From NCBI RefSeq assembly GCF_958295425.1, contig NC_081136.1, positions 13,971,381 through 14,035,380 on the forward strand: 64,000 nucleotides of DNA, written 5' to 3'. Made by a program: the position numbers and the translations under genes. The first letter of the stretch is position 1; each line of letters starts with the position of its first letter. Origin of the DNA: Solea solea (Eukaryota; Chordata; Actinopteri; Pleuronectiformes; Soleidae). The notes beneath the pieces are model-generated. The model did no database searches, was not told the origin of the DNA, and worked only from the letters and a program-made list of their open reading frames with translations. This document shows, piece by piece, positions 13,001-33,801 of the stretch.

Positions 13001-16000
13001 ACAGCATACATACAAAGTCACAAAACTTCAATCATGTCTTTGTAAACTGTGCTCCAGCCTTCTCCCTATTTGTTGATGTCATGTTCATATATATTTTTAA
13101 CTTTAATGTATAAACGTAAGTTTTTTTTCTTATTCCATCAACCTGCCTAGGGACTACAGGTGTAAATTAGCTATAATCTAGCATATTTATATGTTATTTT
13201 GCAATGTTACAATAGCAACATATATAAAGTGTTACAATAGCAACACCATCATATTAATACCCATATTATCATTATTGTTGTTGTTGCAAAGACCTTTGTC
13301 TTGTCATTTATTTTGAGCTGTGTTTGTGTCCTCATGATATATTCAAGTCCAATATTCAGTTTTTTAGATCATTTTGGTCTCCACCACCTCTACTGGTAAA
13401 TCCAGGACTCTTAAGCTGCTAATTGCTCCACTATGCTCAGCAAATTGTCAGCAACTGTCTGACATTTTGGCTGGAATGCCTGCATATGGTAGGTTTTTAA
13501 AGCCTTTTCACTAAAACAGGTGGCAACAACACTGAGCCGAGCAAAAAAAAAAAAGAAAAACATTACCTCTGTGCACTTAAAGTAAACTAGGAATGGGTGT
13601 TTAAAGCTGTAACTACCAATTACTTACAAAAAACAAGACAACTGTCTGATAATGATAAGCTTAATTGGTTACAAAATTTTGTAAAATACTTTTTGGTTGC
13701 TAAAGTTACCAATGATTCTGAAATAATTTATTCTGCATAATTATCCATTTAACTGATTAAAATATTAAAGTAAAAAGTAATTTCCATTCAGTCAAGATAC
13801 ACACACACACAATGCTCTATACGTCACTTGGCTCATTTTCTCAGATCACAGCTACTTCAGTCTGAAGTGAAGAGGTCAAACACCGACTTCTCTCTCCTCT
13901 GTGGACACTATTCTGTGAGGTGACACGTCGCAGGAATGTTTACCCTTCAACTACACAAATATTAAAATGTATCTTCATGATAACATCCAATAGTTTTGTT
14001 TTGTTTTTAAATATGAAACAAGGTGATGTGACTTTCCCCATATTATGCATGATCCACTGCTGAAAAGGTAATGACGCTAAGTAAATCACACATTACATTC
14101 TCAAGTGTCATGTTTCTAGTGTGGTCATCATGTGTCTGTGGTGATCTGATTTCTCAGGCATTCTCCTCGTGTCCATGTCTGTCCCCTCCAGGTGTTGACA
14201 TACGCTTGTCTCTACTTTAATGGTTTTGTGTCTATTCCAAGATGGAGACTATGGTTTACACTAGCACAGTGACATGAACAGCTTCGAGTGTGGTAACTGA
14301 GCTTGGGGACAACACAATCCTCAAAAACAACTCATGCAAAGTGACGCATGGTGTTGAACTCTGGGTGCAGGGGAAGATATTCCTGCACATAGTGAATAAC
14401 TTCCTGCAGCAGGTTTCATATTGTCATAAAACCAGACAAAAGACAGTTTAAAGCACCAGCTATGTCACCAAAAACAGAGATTTTTGAATATTACCTTGCA
14501 TAACCATGGACATTCATGTATACAGATATTTTTGGTTATATTGTTTACCAGGGTGAAGCATAAGAGCAAATTCACCATCACAAATTGGTATATGTGCAAA
14601 AATTACTAATTGTAATTCATAAAAGCGCTAATTCCAAATAGTTTATTAACCCACTTCTGAACTGAGGACAAATGTGAAACTGAAAACCAATATTCTAGCT
14701 CAACAAAATTAAACAGCTGCTGCAGTCACAGGCCATTATCTCTCCTAAAGAGGTTACACATCACACACTTTTCAAATACAAGACTGTTAAAACAAGATCC
14801 TACTGGCAATCGTACAATTCCTCTCATGACGACATCTGCACATGTCAACCTTCTGGAAGTGATAACACACATGCAAAGGCCTTTTTTCTCCCCAATAAAT
14901 GTCCATTGAGTAGGTTTTCTTAATGTGTTTGCCTGTGGGAAGCCAGATGTACGAGAGAGAGGAAAACTGACTCAGTTCATCACAGAGGAGGCAGCAGTGA
15001 AACATCCAGGATGATGCAATCGTTTAAATTTAATGAACATTCTGACTAAATCTGCAATGAATTATATTTTAGTTTGTCTAGATGCACCATGAAACTTTTC
15101 AACTTCTGAAATTTCTCTTGAAATGTTGAAACAAATGTTGACAGCCCTACGCTTTGTGAATCACATTCATTTGATAAATTACTCATCACTCCAACATTAC
15201 AAATAAGGTGGACCTGATCCAAACTCATCCCTCTCCATTTATGATGCAGCTACAAAATTTGTTGCAGCTACAATGATCAATATTCTTCACACTGCTGGAC
15301 CAAAAACATTATCTGCGTAGACCATTTACTGTTGCAGTCACACACAAAAAACAAAACATATTACTAAAAAAGACAGAGCAACCAAAGTATCAATAAGACT
15401 CAAACTTAGATCATAGAATCTCTTTCCTTCCTCTCCTAGTGCTTTCAGACAGACACAGTTGTGGCTCTGCTGTCATTCTGGAGCCTCAGAACCTTGGTGA
15501 TTTCTGGCCAACCAGCCCACATTCACACCAGTTTAAGAGGAACTACGGTGGGAGGACTGTACTCTGTGTTACCCAGGCAGATGTAAACTCAACACCAGCA
15601 AAATATCCATACTTCCTCTACTTTCCACTCGTATTCACAAACCACAATATGACACGCCCACTGATGATGCCACAACTCGTGAAGAAGAACCGATATTTTT
15701 TGGTTCCAGATGAGAACCAACTTTTCAGGTTCCAAAACAAAAAAAATTCAGATTAAACACACTAGCCGGTTCAAATTTAGGTTCAGGAACTAGAAGTGGC
15801 GGGGCCCTGTCGGTGTGGAAGGGTTATGTTTGGCTGTACATCATGTTTTTTTATTTCAATTGTGCATTATTGTACGCAGGTGTTTCTCTTTCAGACACAG
15901 CTGAATAATTATATAATAAAAAAAATAAAACCCACGCACACTCACAAATGAATCACAGACTGATTATTTGGTCCATGTGTTAGAGACATGAGGACAACAC

Positions 16001-19000
16001 AGCACATATGATTTAATGAGCTCTTAGCCTCTAACAATACAAACCATTACTTTCATGGTAGATCATAATCAAGATTGTATTTAATGTGGTTGTAATGAGA
16101 CCATTCATTTTATTTTATTTAAACCATGTATAAAAATAAATGTGTGCTGTTTTTGGTTGATATTCAGTTTTGTATCCCAGATCATTTATGTGGTAATAAA
16201 TAATTTATGTTTCTTTAGCTCATTAATCTGTTGTCCCAGTAGTGGTTTCAGCCCTTCAACCATTTATCTTGTGGGTTAAAAAAAAACATCTGCCAAACTA
16301 AATGTTTTTATGGAGCCTCACAATAACTAAGAGGCCCATTTAACCAAAAACATACAAGGGTAACAGGTAAAAATAATAACAACTTACAATAACCACATCT
16401 TGTTCCTCCCTCGAATACAAATCCATTGGGTACAGGTCCATATCTGCGCAGGTCTGGAAGGTTCCAGTGGCCGATAATAACAGGAGGGACGTCTCGGGCA
16501 AGAGCCAGTAAGTTATTGCATAAATGAAGAGTTGCAGGTCCACTCTCCAACCTGGTCCCCGGTAAAACTCCAACGCTGAATCTGTGGACTGAGCAAACAT
16601 GAAACGATAGATTTACACAAGGTCTTACTGGACTCCTATACTGCTCTAAAATTGCACTCAGTCACATGTATACTAAAGTGATACACATTAATAAACACCA
16701 CATCGGTCACTTATGGCCATCACCTGTAAAAAAAAATACATGAAAACCGAGGAGATGAGGTTTATCTGGGTAAAGATTTGTACTATTTGGATTATTTGAC
16801 TTGGATAATATGTCACCACAGCTCACTTTACTGTGTCCAATAGAAGCATAGAATCAGTCTGTTGTGTTTTTTACTATTAATGTTTTCCTCAAAGGAAATA
16901 ATCTTAAAAACGTAATATGTACAACTGCATTACACTAAAAAAAAAAATACTCATATTTACAACATACTATACATATTCGTACATAGGGTATTAATGTTTG
17001 CACTGTACAACACTGAGCTTGCATGTTAAGTGGCAAATTTGTTCTAAGCCAAGCAAATATTAAAACGATTCAGTGATCCATCCACAGTAAGAAAGATTAT
17101 TGCATTTTTTTTAAAATGTGCCATTTGCATGAGCACTATTTCACCGAAATGTTAATTTGAATTACAGGGTTTACTGATGTACTGTACTGAAAAAGTTTGT
17201 ATTTTGTAAGGTACTGGACTGCAAATGCTATGACAAGGCAAAACCAAAACACAAAGTCATTACAAAATTATTACTTTAGCATGGATTAGGTTTCATTCGC
17301 CAATAAAAGAAGCAGCTGCACAGAGAATGAAATCAGCAAGCTGAGCCCTGAACACAGGCCCATTGCAATCAATCAAAGCCACTCATTAACATCTGTGTGG
17401 CAGAGTTGCTAATATGAAGCCACAGAAAAAATCTTGATGTAAAATTAGACTTGATATAACAAAGTTTAGTGCTTTGTTTCTTTCCATCAAAGCAGATTTT
17501 TATTCAAAGCATGTGTTGACTTCCCCCCCCCCGGCAGCAATTTTACCATGCTGACAAAACTTGAGATTGATGGAGGTGATGAAGAAATGTCGGCCAGCTG
17601 CGTCACATCATCGCTCACATTAAAAGAGATTCATATGGTGCCACACATGACAACAAAATCTCTGCATGCAGGCTGGCAGGTGACATTTCTGCTGGTTTGG
17701 ACACAATCCACTCTGTGGCAGTAACACCAGGCCACACACACACAGAAAGAGAGAGAGAACAACACACACACTTATCCAACTCTCTCAACAAGTGTGGTAG
17801 CCTAAACAGACACAGGTGCTCCTATAAAAAGCAAGCACAGCACACGTACATTTGAATATAAATGTTTCTGCTCTGTAGTGACTGCTTTAAAACTGGACTG
17901 CTGCCAGCAGGTTAACAGTCACTGATATTAATAGCTCCTACTTGTTTAGCTTTCATACAAGTTACGTAATAGATCTACAAAGTAGGACATATACATGTCA
18001 GTGAGTCTTTTTCCCTTGGAAAGACATTAAAATTTAATTCCTGAAATTATTTTTCACACACGGACAAAGAGCAACACAATAACAGCCAAAGGTTATGGCC
18101 ATAATATCAGCAATGTAAATATTCAATTTCACAGCTCTTTCAATTTACTCCAAGTGAAGCAATGCTAATCACTGCAGCTCTCATTTGTCCTTAAACCAAC
18201 GAAAAAAACAATATAAACTCATTTGTGTTTGGTCGATTCTTTCTTTGTAACAACTTGGCAATAAATCTTATACTATTGGAAAGCCTGTTTATTTCCCTTT
18301 TAAATGGTGCCACATTTGTTAGGGAAATGCATTTGTGGGATGAGCAGCAGAGTTGAGTATGTGGGCTATGCCCATGAAAAACCTCTGCCAAATCTTCTCT
18401 GCCAATGCCAAAAAGCTTATTCTGCTATTGACTCTTGTTATTGACACCACAAGTTTTTTCACCCTGTCAGCACTTAGGAACTATAGGCATTCTTCTACAG
18501 ATTTGCAGTCAAGGTTTGGGGGACAATATGGCCGACGGCTCTCTACCCAGACAATTCAGCACAGACTGCACGCAGCCAATGTCTCATGGAGCTACCAGGA
18601 GTTCTGCCATGACTGCCCTTCACCTTCAGGCCCATTTGCACTGGTGTCTCAAACATGTGCACTGGAACCTGAACATGTGGAGGAACTTTGCGTTCAGTGA
18701 TGAGTCCAGATTCGGCCTACAGTAGTTGGACTGAGGGGTCAAAGTGTGGAGAAGACGTGGAGAACACTATGCCGATTGCTGCACCAGTGGGGTAACGTCT
18801 TTTGGTGGAGGCAGTATGATGGTATGTGGTGGCCTCTCCCTTATTGGAAAAACAAGTGCTGTTTGTGCCAGAGTGACCAACACAACCAAATTGGCTGAAT
18901 TGCACAAAATGGTTGAAGAATTGGAAGGCCATCCCAAAGCAGGGTGATTGAGCTGGTTACAATAATGAGGAGAATGTGCCAGGCTGTTGTGGCTGCGTAT

Positions 19001-21678
19001 GGTTCTTTCACATGCTACTGAGGCTCCAGTTTATTAAATGGATAGATTATTAAATTGCCAATATGTCATGTTTCTTCAGACTTCAATCATCTAATCCAAT
19101 AAAGGACACCAAACTAGAGTAGAAAAAGCTGTTCGGCATTGGCAGAAAAGATTTGGCAATTTATTCATGGGTGTAACCCACATACTCAACTCTGCTGCTC
19201 AACCCACAAATGTTTTTTCCTTTTAAATGTGGCAAAACATAAAAGGATAATAAATAGGTTTTCGACCAAACAAAAATGTCCTTACTTTTTGTGCAAAGTT
19301 TATAAAAGGTGGCAAAAACCCTAACGGAGAGACAAAAGAGGGGAATCAGTTTCCCAGGACCGACAGAATTGCAATAGATGAAACATATCACAGTAAACAA
19401 AAGTATAAACAGTAAAAATAGATACAGATGCATTAAAAGCATTAAAGCAAAACATGTGTAGAGTAGCGATGACAGTTGTGAATGCTGTATAATTCAGTTT
19501 CTGGGTTTAATATTTCACATATAGAGGGCATGGGAAACCAAGGTGGTTTTTTACTTCTGATCAGTGTAAGAGGCATAAAAGGACATTAAGTAATTGTCTT
19601 GTTTTTAAAGTTTCGAAATGTATCAAAATGATTCTTGCTTTATCACTTTTGATTTACAGTTCATACCTTTGTTCCATCCAGGCTGCAATATTGTGTCTGT
19701 TTTACATGCTTGATTAAATCATAAGCAAGCTGCAACAGCAGCTTCAAATCCTGATTCCCTTTCTACAGGGGAAATACGGGGGCATCTAGAATCCTGCATA
19801 TCACCTATAAGAAACTCCTGGGTAAATGAAAGGACTCTGACCACTGAATAGAGGGTGACATACTTCTGTAAACTGGCTATATTGTTGATTTGTTAAGAGC
19901 AGCCTAATTTGCAAAAGTTTTGAATATATTATGTAAGTTTAATATAACTGTGGACACCTAATTGGACAGTATATGGACCACCACAAATTTTGAAAAGTTT
20001 TTGCAAACCTGTACAGGCAGTATCATAGCTGTTGTGCAGCTAAGGTACTTCCTTGCACTCTGGTTTTATTTATTTAGTTTATACTGGATATTTGACTCCA
20101 GAAAGTGACAACTTGTGTGTGATTAAAATCACTTAGTTTTTTAAGTCTGGCAAATTACAGGGCACTTATTTGGCTGCAGTGAATTTCCAACAATGAAACC
20201 TGTCAGCATGACAGATGAACCAATCTGGGTGTTGGGAAATCATTTTAACTACTGCACAAGGTGGTCAGATATGGAGCGGTTTTGTAAAATTGAGTCCTTG
20301 ACATTTCCTTAAAGTTTACAAATTAAATAAATACATGAGAGGAACCACAGAAGCAAAAGCACCAGCAGATTTTCTCACCCTCGCCGAGGCTGTATCGCAG
20401 GCGGATATCCCAGGCTTGCAGGGCCTCCCTGCTGTCGAAGCCCAGTAGAGCAGCCTGGTTCAGGCAAAGGATAACCAGAGTAAAAGCCACACCCTCATAC
20501 CACTCTCCTGCCTCCAGGCCGCAGATCTCCTCCAAGGTGACACTGGCTCTCTCCTTGATTCCCTGTGCTTTGTCTGGCTTGTCTTTGAAAATCAGCAGTG
20601 TGAGGCAGTCTGGAGTCAGAGATTCGAAATGAGACATGACAAAAGCAAATAGTGCATAGATGTATGTCAACTTATCCCTTAAAATACCTGAATAAATCAT
20701 CATTATAAAGTTAGCTTCAAATAAGACACAGCAGACTCTGTGGTGTCCTTTTGTCTTTGGCACCATCAAACAATCAGTGTCAACTGACAAAACAAGTCGG
20801 TGTGTGTGTGTGCATCTTGCTCTTTCACACCAACACACCTCTTAACACGCATAACTAAGGGATGAGCATACACAGCTGTGATAACACTGACACCAAAGAT
20901 CTGAGGAGCAGCAGCACCAAACCTCAGGCTAACCTGTGGAGCATGTTATACAGTGCAGCTTCAGATATCCAGAGAAATGTAATTCACTGATGCTTATGCT
21001 TAAGAATATGAATGATTACTTTAGCAACCATGTAAACATTTAATACCATCTTATTCAGATTCAAGTCAATAGTCACTTTATTTAGCCTGGGACATATTTA
21101 AACATAAGGCAACACAAATGAACATACAAATTATAGGTATGTGGCAGTGCTTTCATAATGCATAAACCTGCACCTGAATATGTAAAATAGACTAAATACT
21201 TTTTATTTTAGTTTATTTTTTCCTGCTATTAAGTAAAGCCTTTGCTCCCAGTTTTGAGTCTGGCACAAAGTCACAAGTTAAGAAATTCTTTGTGAACATT
21301 TCTCATGATCCGACATCACAAACAAACCAGGTCTTATCAACGCAACTGGAAAACAAGCATGGTAGTAACTGATATGTCCAACTCCATAAAAGTGCATTCC
21401 ATTCTTTATATCCAGCAAAATCTTCACTTAGGAAAACAAAAATCAACAACGTAATGTGGGAAATTGAGTCATGAATATCGTTTTACCTGCTACAGGCGAC
21501 GGCTTGCGAAGAACGAGCCACCTAGTTTTCCACTGTAAAATAAAAATGAAGAGCAAAACTAACTTTTCTAAGCACTGGAGAACTTCTGCCATAACCATGT
21601 GCATAATTAGTCAAAGTCAAATACCTTTTTTCCATCTCGGAGTCTGGCATATCCCTCCACGACAACAGAATCCGTCAT
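996..21678 (-). CDS. dok7: DOK7, docking protein 7 (spliced coding span)
   Basis: Cytoplasmic adaptor that binds and activates the receptor kinase MuSK at the neuromuscular junction. Exons, 5' to 3' on the minus strand: 21625-21678, 21487-21532, 20379-20609, 16388-16588, 12128-12247, 7632-7730, 5827-6632, then a putative extension 4070-4118, 3303-3984, 2361-2437, 1345-1414, 996-1075. Exons 1-7 give 519 in-frame codons: PH domain about 1-110, PTB domain about 111-217, then a Ser-rich tail. The tail keeps two YxxP motifs (Y400-QVP and Y410-ESP) matching the human Crk-binding tyrosines 396 and 406. Human DOK7 is 504 aa. All exon junctions through exon 7 fit GT-AG rules and phase. Exons 8-12 agree in phase with one another but not with exon 7: two bases (mod 3) are missing. 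The next gene upstream, HGFAC, ends only about 1.1 kb before the DOK7 start, in the same orientation. Confidence 0.9.
1345..1414 (-). CDS. dok7: DOK7 putative exon 11
   Basis: 70 nt, acceptor CTGTTTTTCAG and donor GAAG|GTGAGT, both strong. Reads AEEKTKYELMGSCGQHRFFQ, then ETE. Phase 0 in, phase 1 out. Confidence 0.62.
2361..2437 (-). CDS. dok7: DOK7 putative exon 10
   Basis: 77 nt between acceptor CTCCCACCAG and donor GAG|GTAGGC. Reads DKRLIGKEERRRPDPAHAMM, then ENRLSE. Incoming phase 1 fits exon 9 and outgoing phase 0 fits exon 11. Confidence 0.62.
2795..2880. repeat. Dispersed repeat copy (partner at 33610-33700)
   Basis: About 85 bp sharing a diverged order of words with 33610-33700: atgca.cctgaaac, tggaactca.ccatcatt, atttga, tgtgattttcct. 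It lies in DOK7 intron 9. The family is not identified. Confidence 0.5.
3303..3984 (-). CDS. dok7: DOK7 putative exon 9 (C-terminal extension, large)
   Basis: A 682-nt open stretch with acceptor TTGCAG (a second AG lies 6 nt later) and donor GAAG|GTAAGA. It encodes about 227 residues including QLADVIRDRNQNVLKTVLPP, SVTVKKVVEKFWPSSARP and KITSLLTDMLGFPSADRL. I do not recognise a domain. The long ORF, good splice sites and phase agreement with exons 8, 10 and 11 support real coding. Assignment to DOK7 rests on position and strand. Confidence 0.68.
4070..4118 (-). CDS. dok7: DOK7 putative exon 8 (C-terminal extension)
   Basis: A 49-nt candidate exon with acceptor CCTTTGACAG and donor CAG|GTAAGT. 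In the frame that continues into the next exon it reads EYRAFLQVVQRYLPYQ. That frame needs an incoming phase of 2, but exon 7 ends in phase 0, so a small exon or a shifted splice site lies between. In phase 0 it would run into a stop in exon 9. Confidence 0.6.
4119..5826 (-). other. DOK7 intron 7, possible microexon
   Basis: Lies between the classic last exon and the extension. At 5477-5491 a minus-strand stretch is framed by acceptor ATTTCTCAG and donor GTGAGT. It gives a 15-nt exon (AELDL), or an 11-nt exon (5477-5487) if the second AG, 4 nt on, is used. Only the 11-nt version repairs the exon 7 to exon 8 phase. This is conjecture. Confidence 0.3.
5827..6632 (-). CDS. dok7: DOK7 exon 7 (Ser-rich tail with YxxP motifs)
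   Basis: 806 nt, 268 full codons. It contains SAGGDDRSISGSS, then RQLQDIGRQSSSDSGIATGS, which is almost unchanged from human, and HEYQVPTSVRYLYESPRSLL with YQVP at residue 400 and YESP at 410. These are the Crk/Crk-L docking tyrosines by family knowledge. It ends at ICSVCGGFK followed by a strong donor, AAG|GTAAGA. The human canonical form seems to end just after the equivalent VCGGLK by reading into the intron. Here readthrough would add about 46 residues and stop near 5686. Confidence 0.93.
7632..7730 (-). CDS. dok7: DOK7 exon 6 (linker after PTB)
   Basis: 99 nt, phase 1 in and out. Encodes DPSANQTNAEEKLNHETQEL, then EKRLSMLSHRSST. It aligns with the human segment DPS...ALETLQLEKRLSLLSH. 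Acceptor TCTGGCAG, donor ACAG|GTATGT. Confidence 0.93.
7731..12127 (-). other. DOK7 intron 5
   Basis: A 4.4-kb gene-free intron. It holds a (CA)n run at about 11555-11575. Short ORFs in it show no family resemblance. No splice-flanked coding segment was seen. Confidence 0.6.
7790..7895 (+). repeat. Possible retroelement 3' end
   Basis: Plus-strand text ending ACAAATAAAGCTCATTCTCA, followed by ATTCTC-type repeats. It resembles the tail of fish non-LTR elements that end in an AATAAAG box and a short tandem tail. Only a short stretch is present, in DOK7 intron 5 beside exon 6. Confidence 0.3.
12128..12247 (-). CDS. dok7: DOK7 exon 5 (PTB domain, second part)
   Basis: 120 nt. Encodes WAGVFLLASAESEQISFLFD, then CIVRGISPTRGPFGLRPVLP, matching the end of the human PTB domain. 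Acceptor CCACAG, donor CCAG|GTCAGT, phase 1 on both sides. Confidence 0.95.
12248..16387 (-). other. DOK7 intron 4
   Basis: A 4.1-kb intron without recognisable coding sequence. Around 15640-15800 runs of ggttcc/aaccgg words suggest an old DNA-transposon end, but no pair of inverted ends could be fixed. Confidence 0.5.
16388..16588 (-). CDS. dok7: DOK7 exon 4 (PTB domain, first part)
   Basis: 201 nt. The reading VHRFSVGVLPGTRLESGP, then ATLHLCNNLLALARDVPP, HWNLPDLRRYG and GFVFEGGTRCGY is nearly identical to the human PTB domain. This domain recognises the phosphorylated NPxY site in MuSK (family knowledge). Donor TTATT|GTAAGT. Confidence 0.95.
18225..19275 (+). mobile_element. Degenerate Tc1/mariner element in DOK7 intron 3
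   Basis: Two long inverted arms bracket a broken transposase. The left arm is about 18228-18430 and the right arm about 19115-19272. The core TGAGCAGCAGAGTTGAGTAT at 18340-18360 recurs in inverse at 19175-19198 with near identity, and TTTGGTCGA marks both outer parts. Long arms fit the IR/DR type of fish Tc1 elements. The right arm lacks about 50 bp present in the left. Confidence 0.88.
18435..19020 (+). pseudogene. Tc1-like transposase remnant
   Basis: Plus-strand fragments in shifting frames show Tc1 transposase landmarks in order: RLSTQTIQHRLHAANV, HWCLKHVHWNLNMWRNF, FSDESRFGLQ (second catalytic Asp region), VWRRRGEHYADCC, then FGGGSMMVCGG. The N-terminal DNA-binding part and the third catalytic region are missing or scrambled. 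A C-terminal trace, CQAVVAAYG, appears near 18980. Frameshifts and stops make it non-functional. Confidence 0.88.
20379..20609 (-). CDS. dok7: DOK7 exon 3 (PH domain body)
   Basis: 231 nt, phase 1 in and out. Encodes the rest of the PH domain: DCLTLLIFKDK, then SVTLEEICGLEAG, LNQAALLGFDSREALQAWD and LRYSLGE. These align with human FKDK, LTLEDICGLEPG, MLGFDSHEAMCAWD and RYALGE. Donor GAGG|GTGAGA. Confidence 0.95.
21487..21532 (-). CDS. dok7: DOK7 exon 2 (PH domain)
   Basis: A 46-nt exon encoding WKTRWLVLRKPSPVA plus one base. It matches the conserved WKxRWLVLRKPSPVA of DOK7. Acceptor TTTTACAG and donor GTAAAA. The intron before it is only 92 bp. Confidence 0.92.
21625..21678 (-). CDS. dok7: DOK7 exon 1 (start codon, PH domain beginning)
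   Basis: Encodes 18 residues, MTDSVVVEGYARLRDGKK, aligning with the human N-terminus (VEG...LRDGKK). An ATG 11 bases upstream (about 21689) is in another frame and reads out of the family, so the start at 21678 was chosen. The donor is AAG|GTATTT. The exon ends in phase 0. Confidence 0.92.
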
Positions 21679-21756
21679 CTTCAGTCATAGTTCCTGACAG
21701 CTGCAGAGTTGCTGCCTGACTGAGGGGTCACTTTCAAAATAGCTGCTCTCTCTACC

Positions 21757-21792
21757 CCTCTCTCTCTCTCTCTCTCTCTCCCTCCCTCTCCC
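21757..21792. repeat. (CT)n / (GA)n tract in DOK7 5' region
   Basis: A near-perfect CT dinucleotide run on plus (GA on the transcribed side), about 80 bp upstream of the DOK7 ATG. It probably lies in the 5' UTR or proximal promoter. Confidence 0.85.
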
Positions 21793-21892
21793 TGTGGGGT
21801 GCATATTCGACCCCAGCCAGGCACATGGAAAATGGCATGACCACTATCCGTGCGTGTCTGTCTGTGCACCAACCAGCCGACCATGCTGCTGC

Positions 21893-21917
21893 CACCTGGG
21901 CTGGTTTATAGCACCTG
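21893..21917 (-). promoter_or_regulatory. Candidate DOK7 promoter: TATA-like box between two E-boxes
   Basis: On the minus strand, CTATAAA (21905-21911) is flanked by CAGGTG at 21912-21917 and at 21893-21898. CAGGTG/CACCTG is a favoured site for myogenic bHLH factors, and DOK7 is a muscle gene. A TATA box here predicts a start near 21875-21882, about 200 nt before the ATG. The motifs are seen; the function is inferred. Confidence 0.5.
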
Positions 21918-22640
21918 CTGCTGCAAGAAAGAAAAAACAACAAAACACAGTGGAAAAAATCACTTGAATCACACAAGTATGACATTTTATTGAGACTTCT
22001 TGAAACCAAACATTACCTAGCATGATAAAACAAACAATATTTAAATGCAACCAGTCACGCATATTATAAGAGGATGTAATGGTAATTTAAAGCAGCAAAA
22101 TTCAATCTATCCAACATATATTTAAGATAAATACATTTACTGAATACCCTTAAACTCAATGATACCTTCTCCCCACATGTCCATAAATGTATGCATCTGT
22201 AGTTGGTAGCAAAGAATATTAAATATTTAATACTTACTTACCAAGTTAACAGTACACAGAAAACATAAAAAATGCACAATTGTATTTTATATACACTCGT
22301 ATATTAAACTATGTATCACAGCTAACAGGTATAATAAATATTTTGCTATGGCTGTGCAAATGCTTCATTTTAAAGTTTCATCATAAAATACTTTATTAAA
22401 CAATTACACAGACAAAAAAAATCACAATGTGATATTGGTTGAAACCCCTAGATTATTTTATTTACTAGCTCCATCTCCATGATAAAAAAAAAAAAAAAAC
22501 TTACTAATAAAAGCCATGTCAGACAGATGAAAGCTTTGGGGGGGGAAAAAAAGCAACTGCACATTAAGTTGGGAGAGTTTGTCAAGAAAAAAAACATATG
22601 AATTTGTCTGTAAGACAAAGATTTATCAAGTCAGTAAAAC

Positions 22641-22646
22641 TTTATT
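22641..22646 (-). terminator. HGFAC polyadenylation signal
   Basis: AATAAA on the minus strand, 108 nt past the HGFAC stop codon, in an otherwise AT-rich 3' UTR. Confidence 0.7.
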
Positions 22647-22753
22647 CAGTCAAAATATTTTCACAGTTAAATACCCTATAAAACCTCCATAAACAATAAC
22701 AAAACTGAATACATTAAATTCTACTAAAGCCAGTGTCCAGGTATAATCTCCAT

Positions 22754-32813
<10,060 letters not shown>

Positions 32814-33609
32814 GATTCAAGTTTGCATCGGTGGCTCAGCTGGTGTGCGGAGGAGAAGGTAGTTTCCTTAAAACTGGATGTGAAGGAACTGTCACGTTAT
32901 ATCTGTAAGTTTCTGAGTCCTCAGTCTGCTTTTGGTCATAGGAAACCCTGCATGTATAATCCTGTCCCTCACAATATTCTGCTGGATTGAGTAAACCCGT
33001 TGCGTCATTAGGCTTGGCTATCTATCGGTGAGGCATCCTTTACCCTGCTGCATGAAAAAGCTGGTGTTCCCCGGCTCCTTGTCCGCCCACGGTTTAACAG
33101 TTAGGAAGAGACGGAGGAAAGAGAGAGGAAACTTTCCGGAGACTGAAACAGAGGCGGGGGCCGGCAGGGTCCTGGTCCGGGCATCTCGTTACGTTACTCC
33201 TCGTGAAATTACTTTAGTCCTAACCTAATACCGACTTTTTAAGGTTTTGAATTCTAGTTGTTCGCTAAATTCATATAAGAAATGAAATGAAATCTTCGTG
33301 TACATGCGTAGGTGTTGCTAATTATCACTAACGATTACACCTGCTAGGAAATATTTGACGTCACGTACATATTCTTCTTCGTTGGGTAGTCGTCGCGATT
33401 TGTGTCGTTACTGCCACCTACCGGATTTACTTTGCATTGTCGCCAGTTGTTTTACAGTTAACGTTTGAATCCAGACGTTCTTAGAAAATGACAAATACAT
33501 GTCCTCCATGTCATGTAACACTAATGGAGAAATGTTTTCATTTTTTTTACATGTTTTAACAGGAAAAGCACAGTTCACTTCAGTTCCTGTATGCTGGGAC
33601 ATTATGACA

Positions 33610-33700
33610 GAGATTCAGCATGCATCCTGAAACTGGGGAAGCAAAATGGAACTCAGCCATCATTCATTTGACTTTTTATACCTGTGACTTTCCTACTGTG
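33610..33700. repeat. Dispersed repeat copy (partner at 2795-2880)
   Basis: Shares ordered words with 2795-2880 (see that entry). It sits about 100 bp left of the inverted-repeat element and may be a separate older insertion. Confidence 0.5.
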
Positions 33701-33801
33701 ACTGACTGTGATCTGGCAAAATGACTGATAACAGATCAACACAGCTGTCACTCAAACCTCAATTTGGCCACACCCACATAATCATTAAGAGGCCTAATCA
33801 G

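Larger units (their letters stand above)
16589..20378 (-). other. DOK7 intron 3
   Basis: A 3.8-kb intron holding the Tc1 fossil listed separately. The rest shows no coding signal. Confidence 0.6.

Noticed and set aside
15420..15860. Possible DNA transposon with ggttcc/aaccgg words.
   Set aside because: Words are suggestive, but I could not define paired ends or a target duplication.
18191..18391. Short ORFs in the arms of the Tc1 element, similar at both ends.
   Set aside because: They translate the inverted repeat arms and are not part of the transposase.
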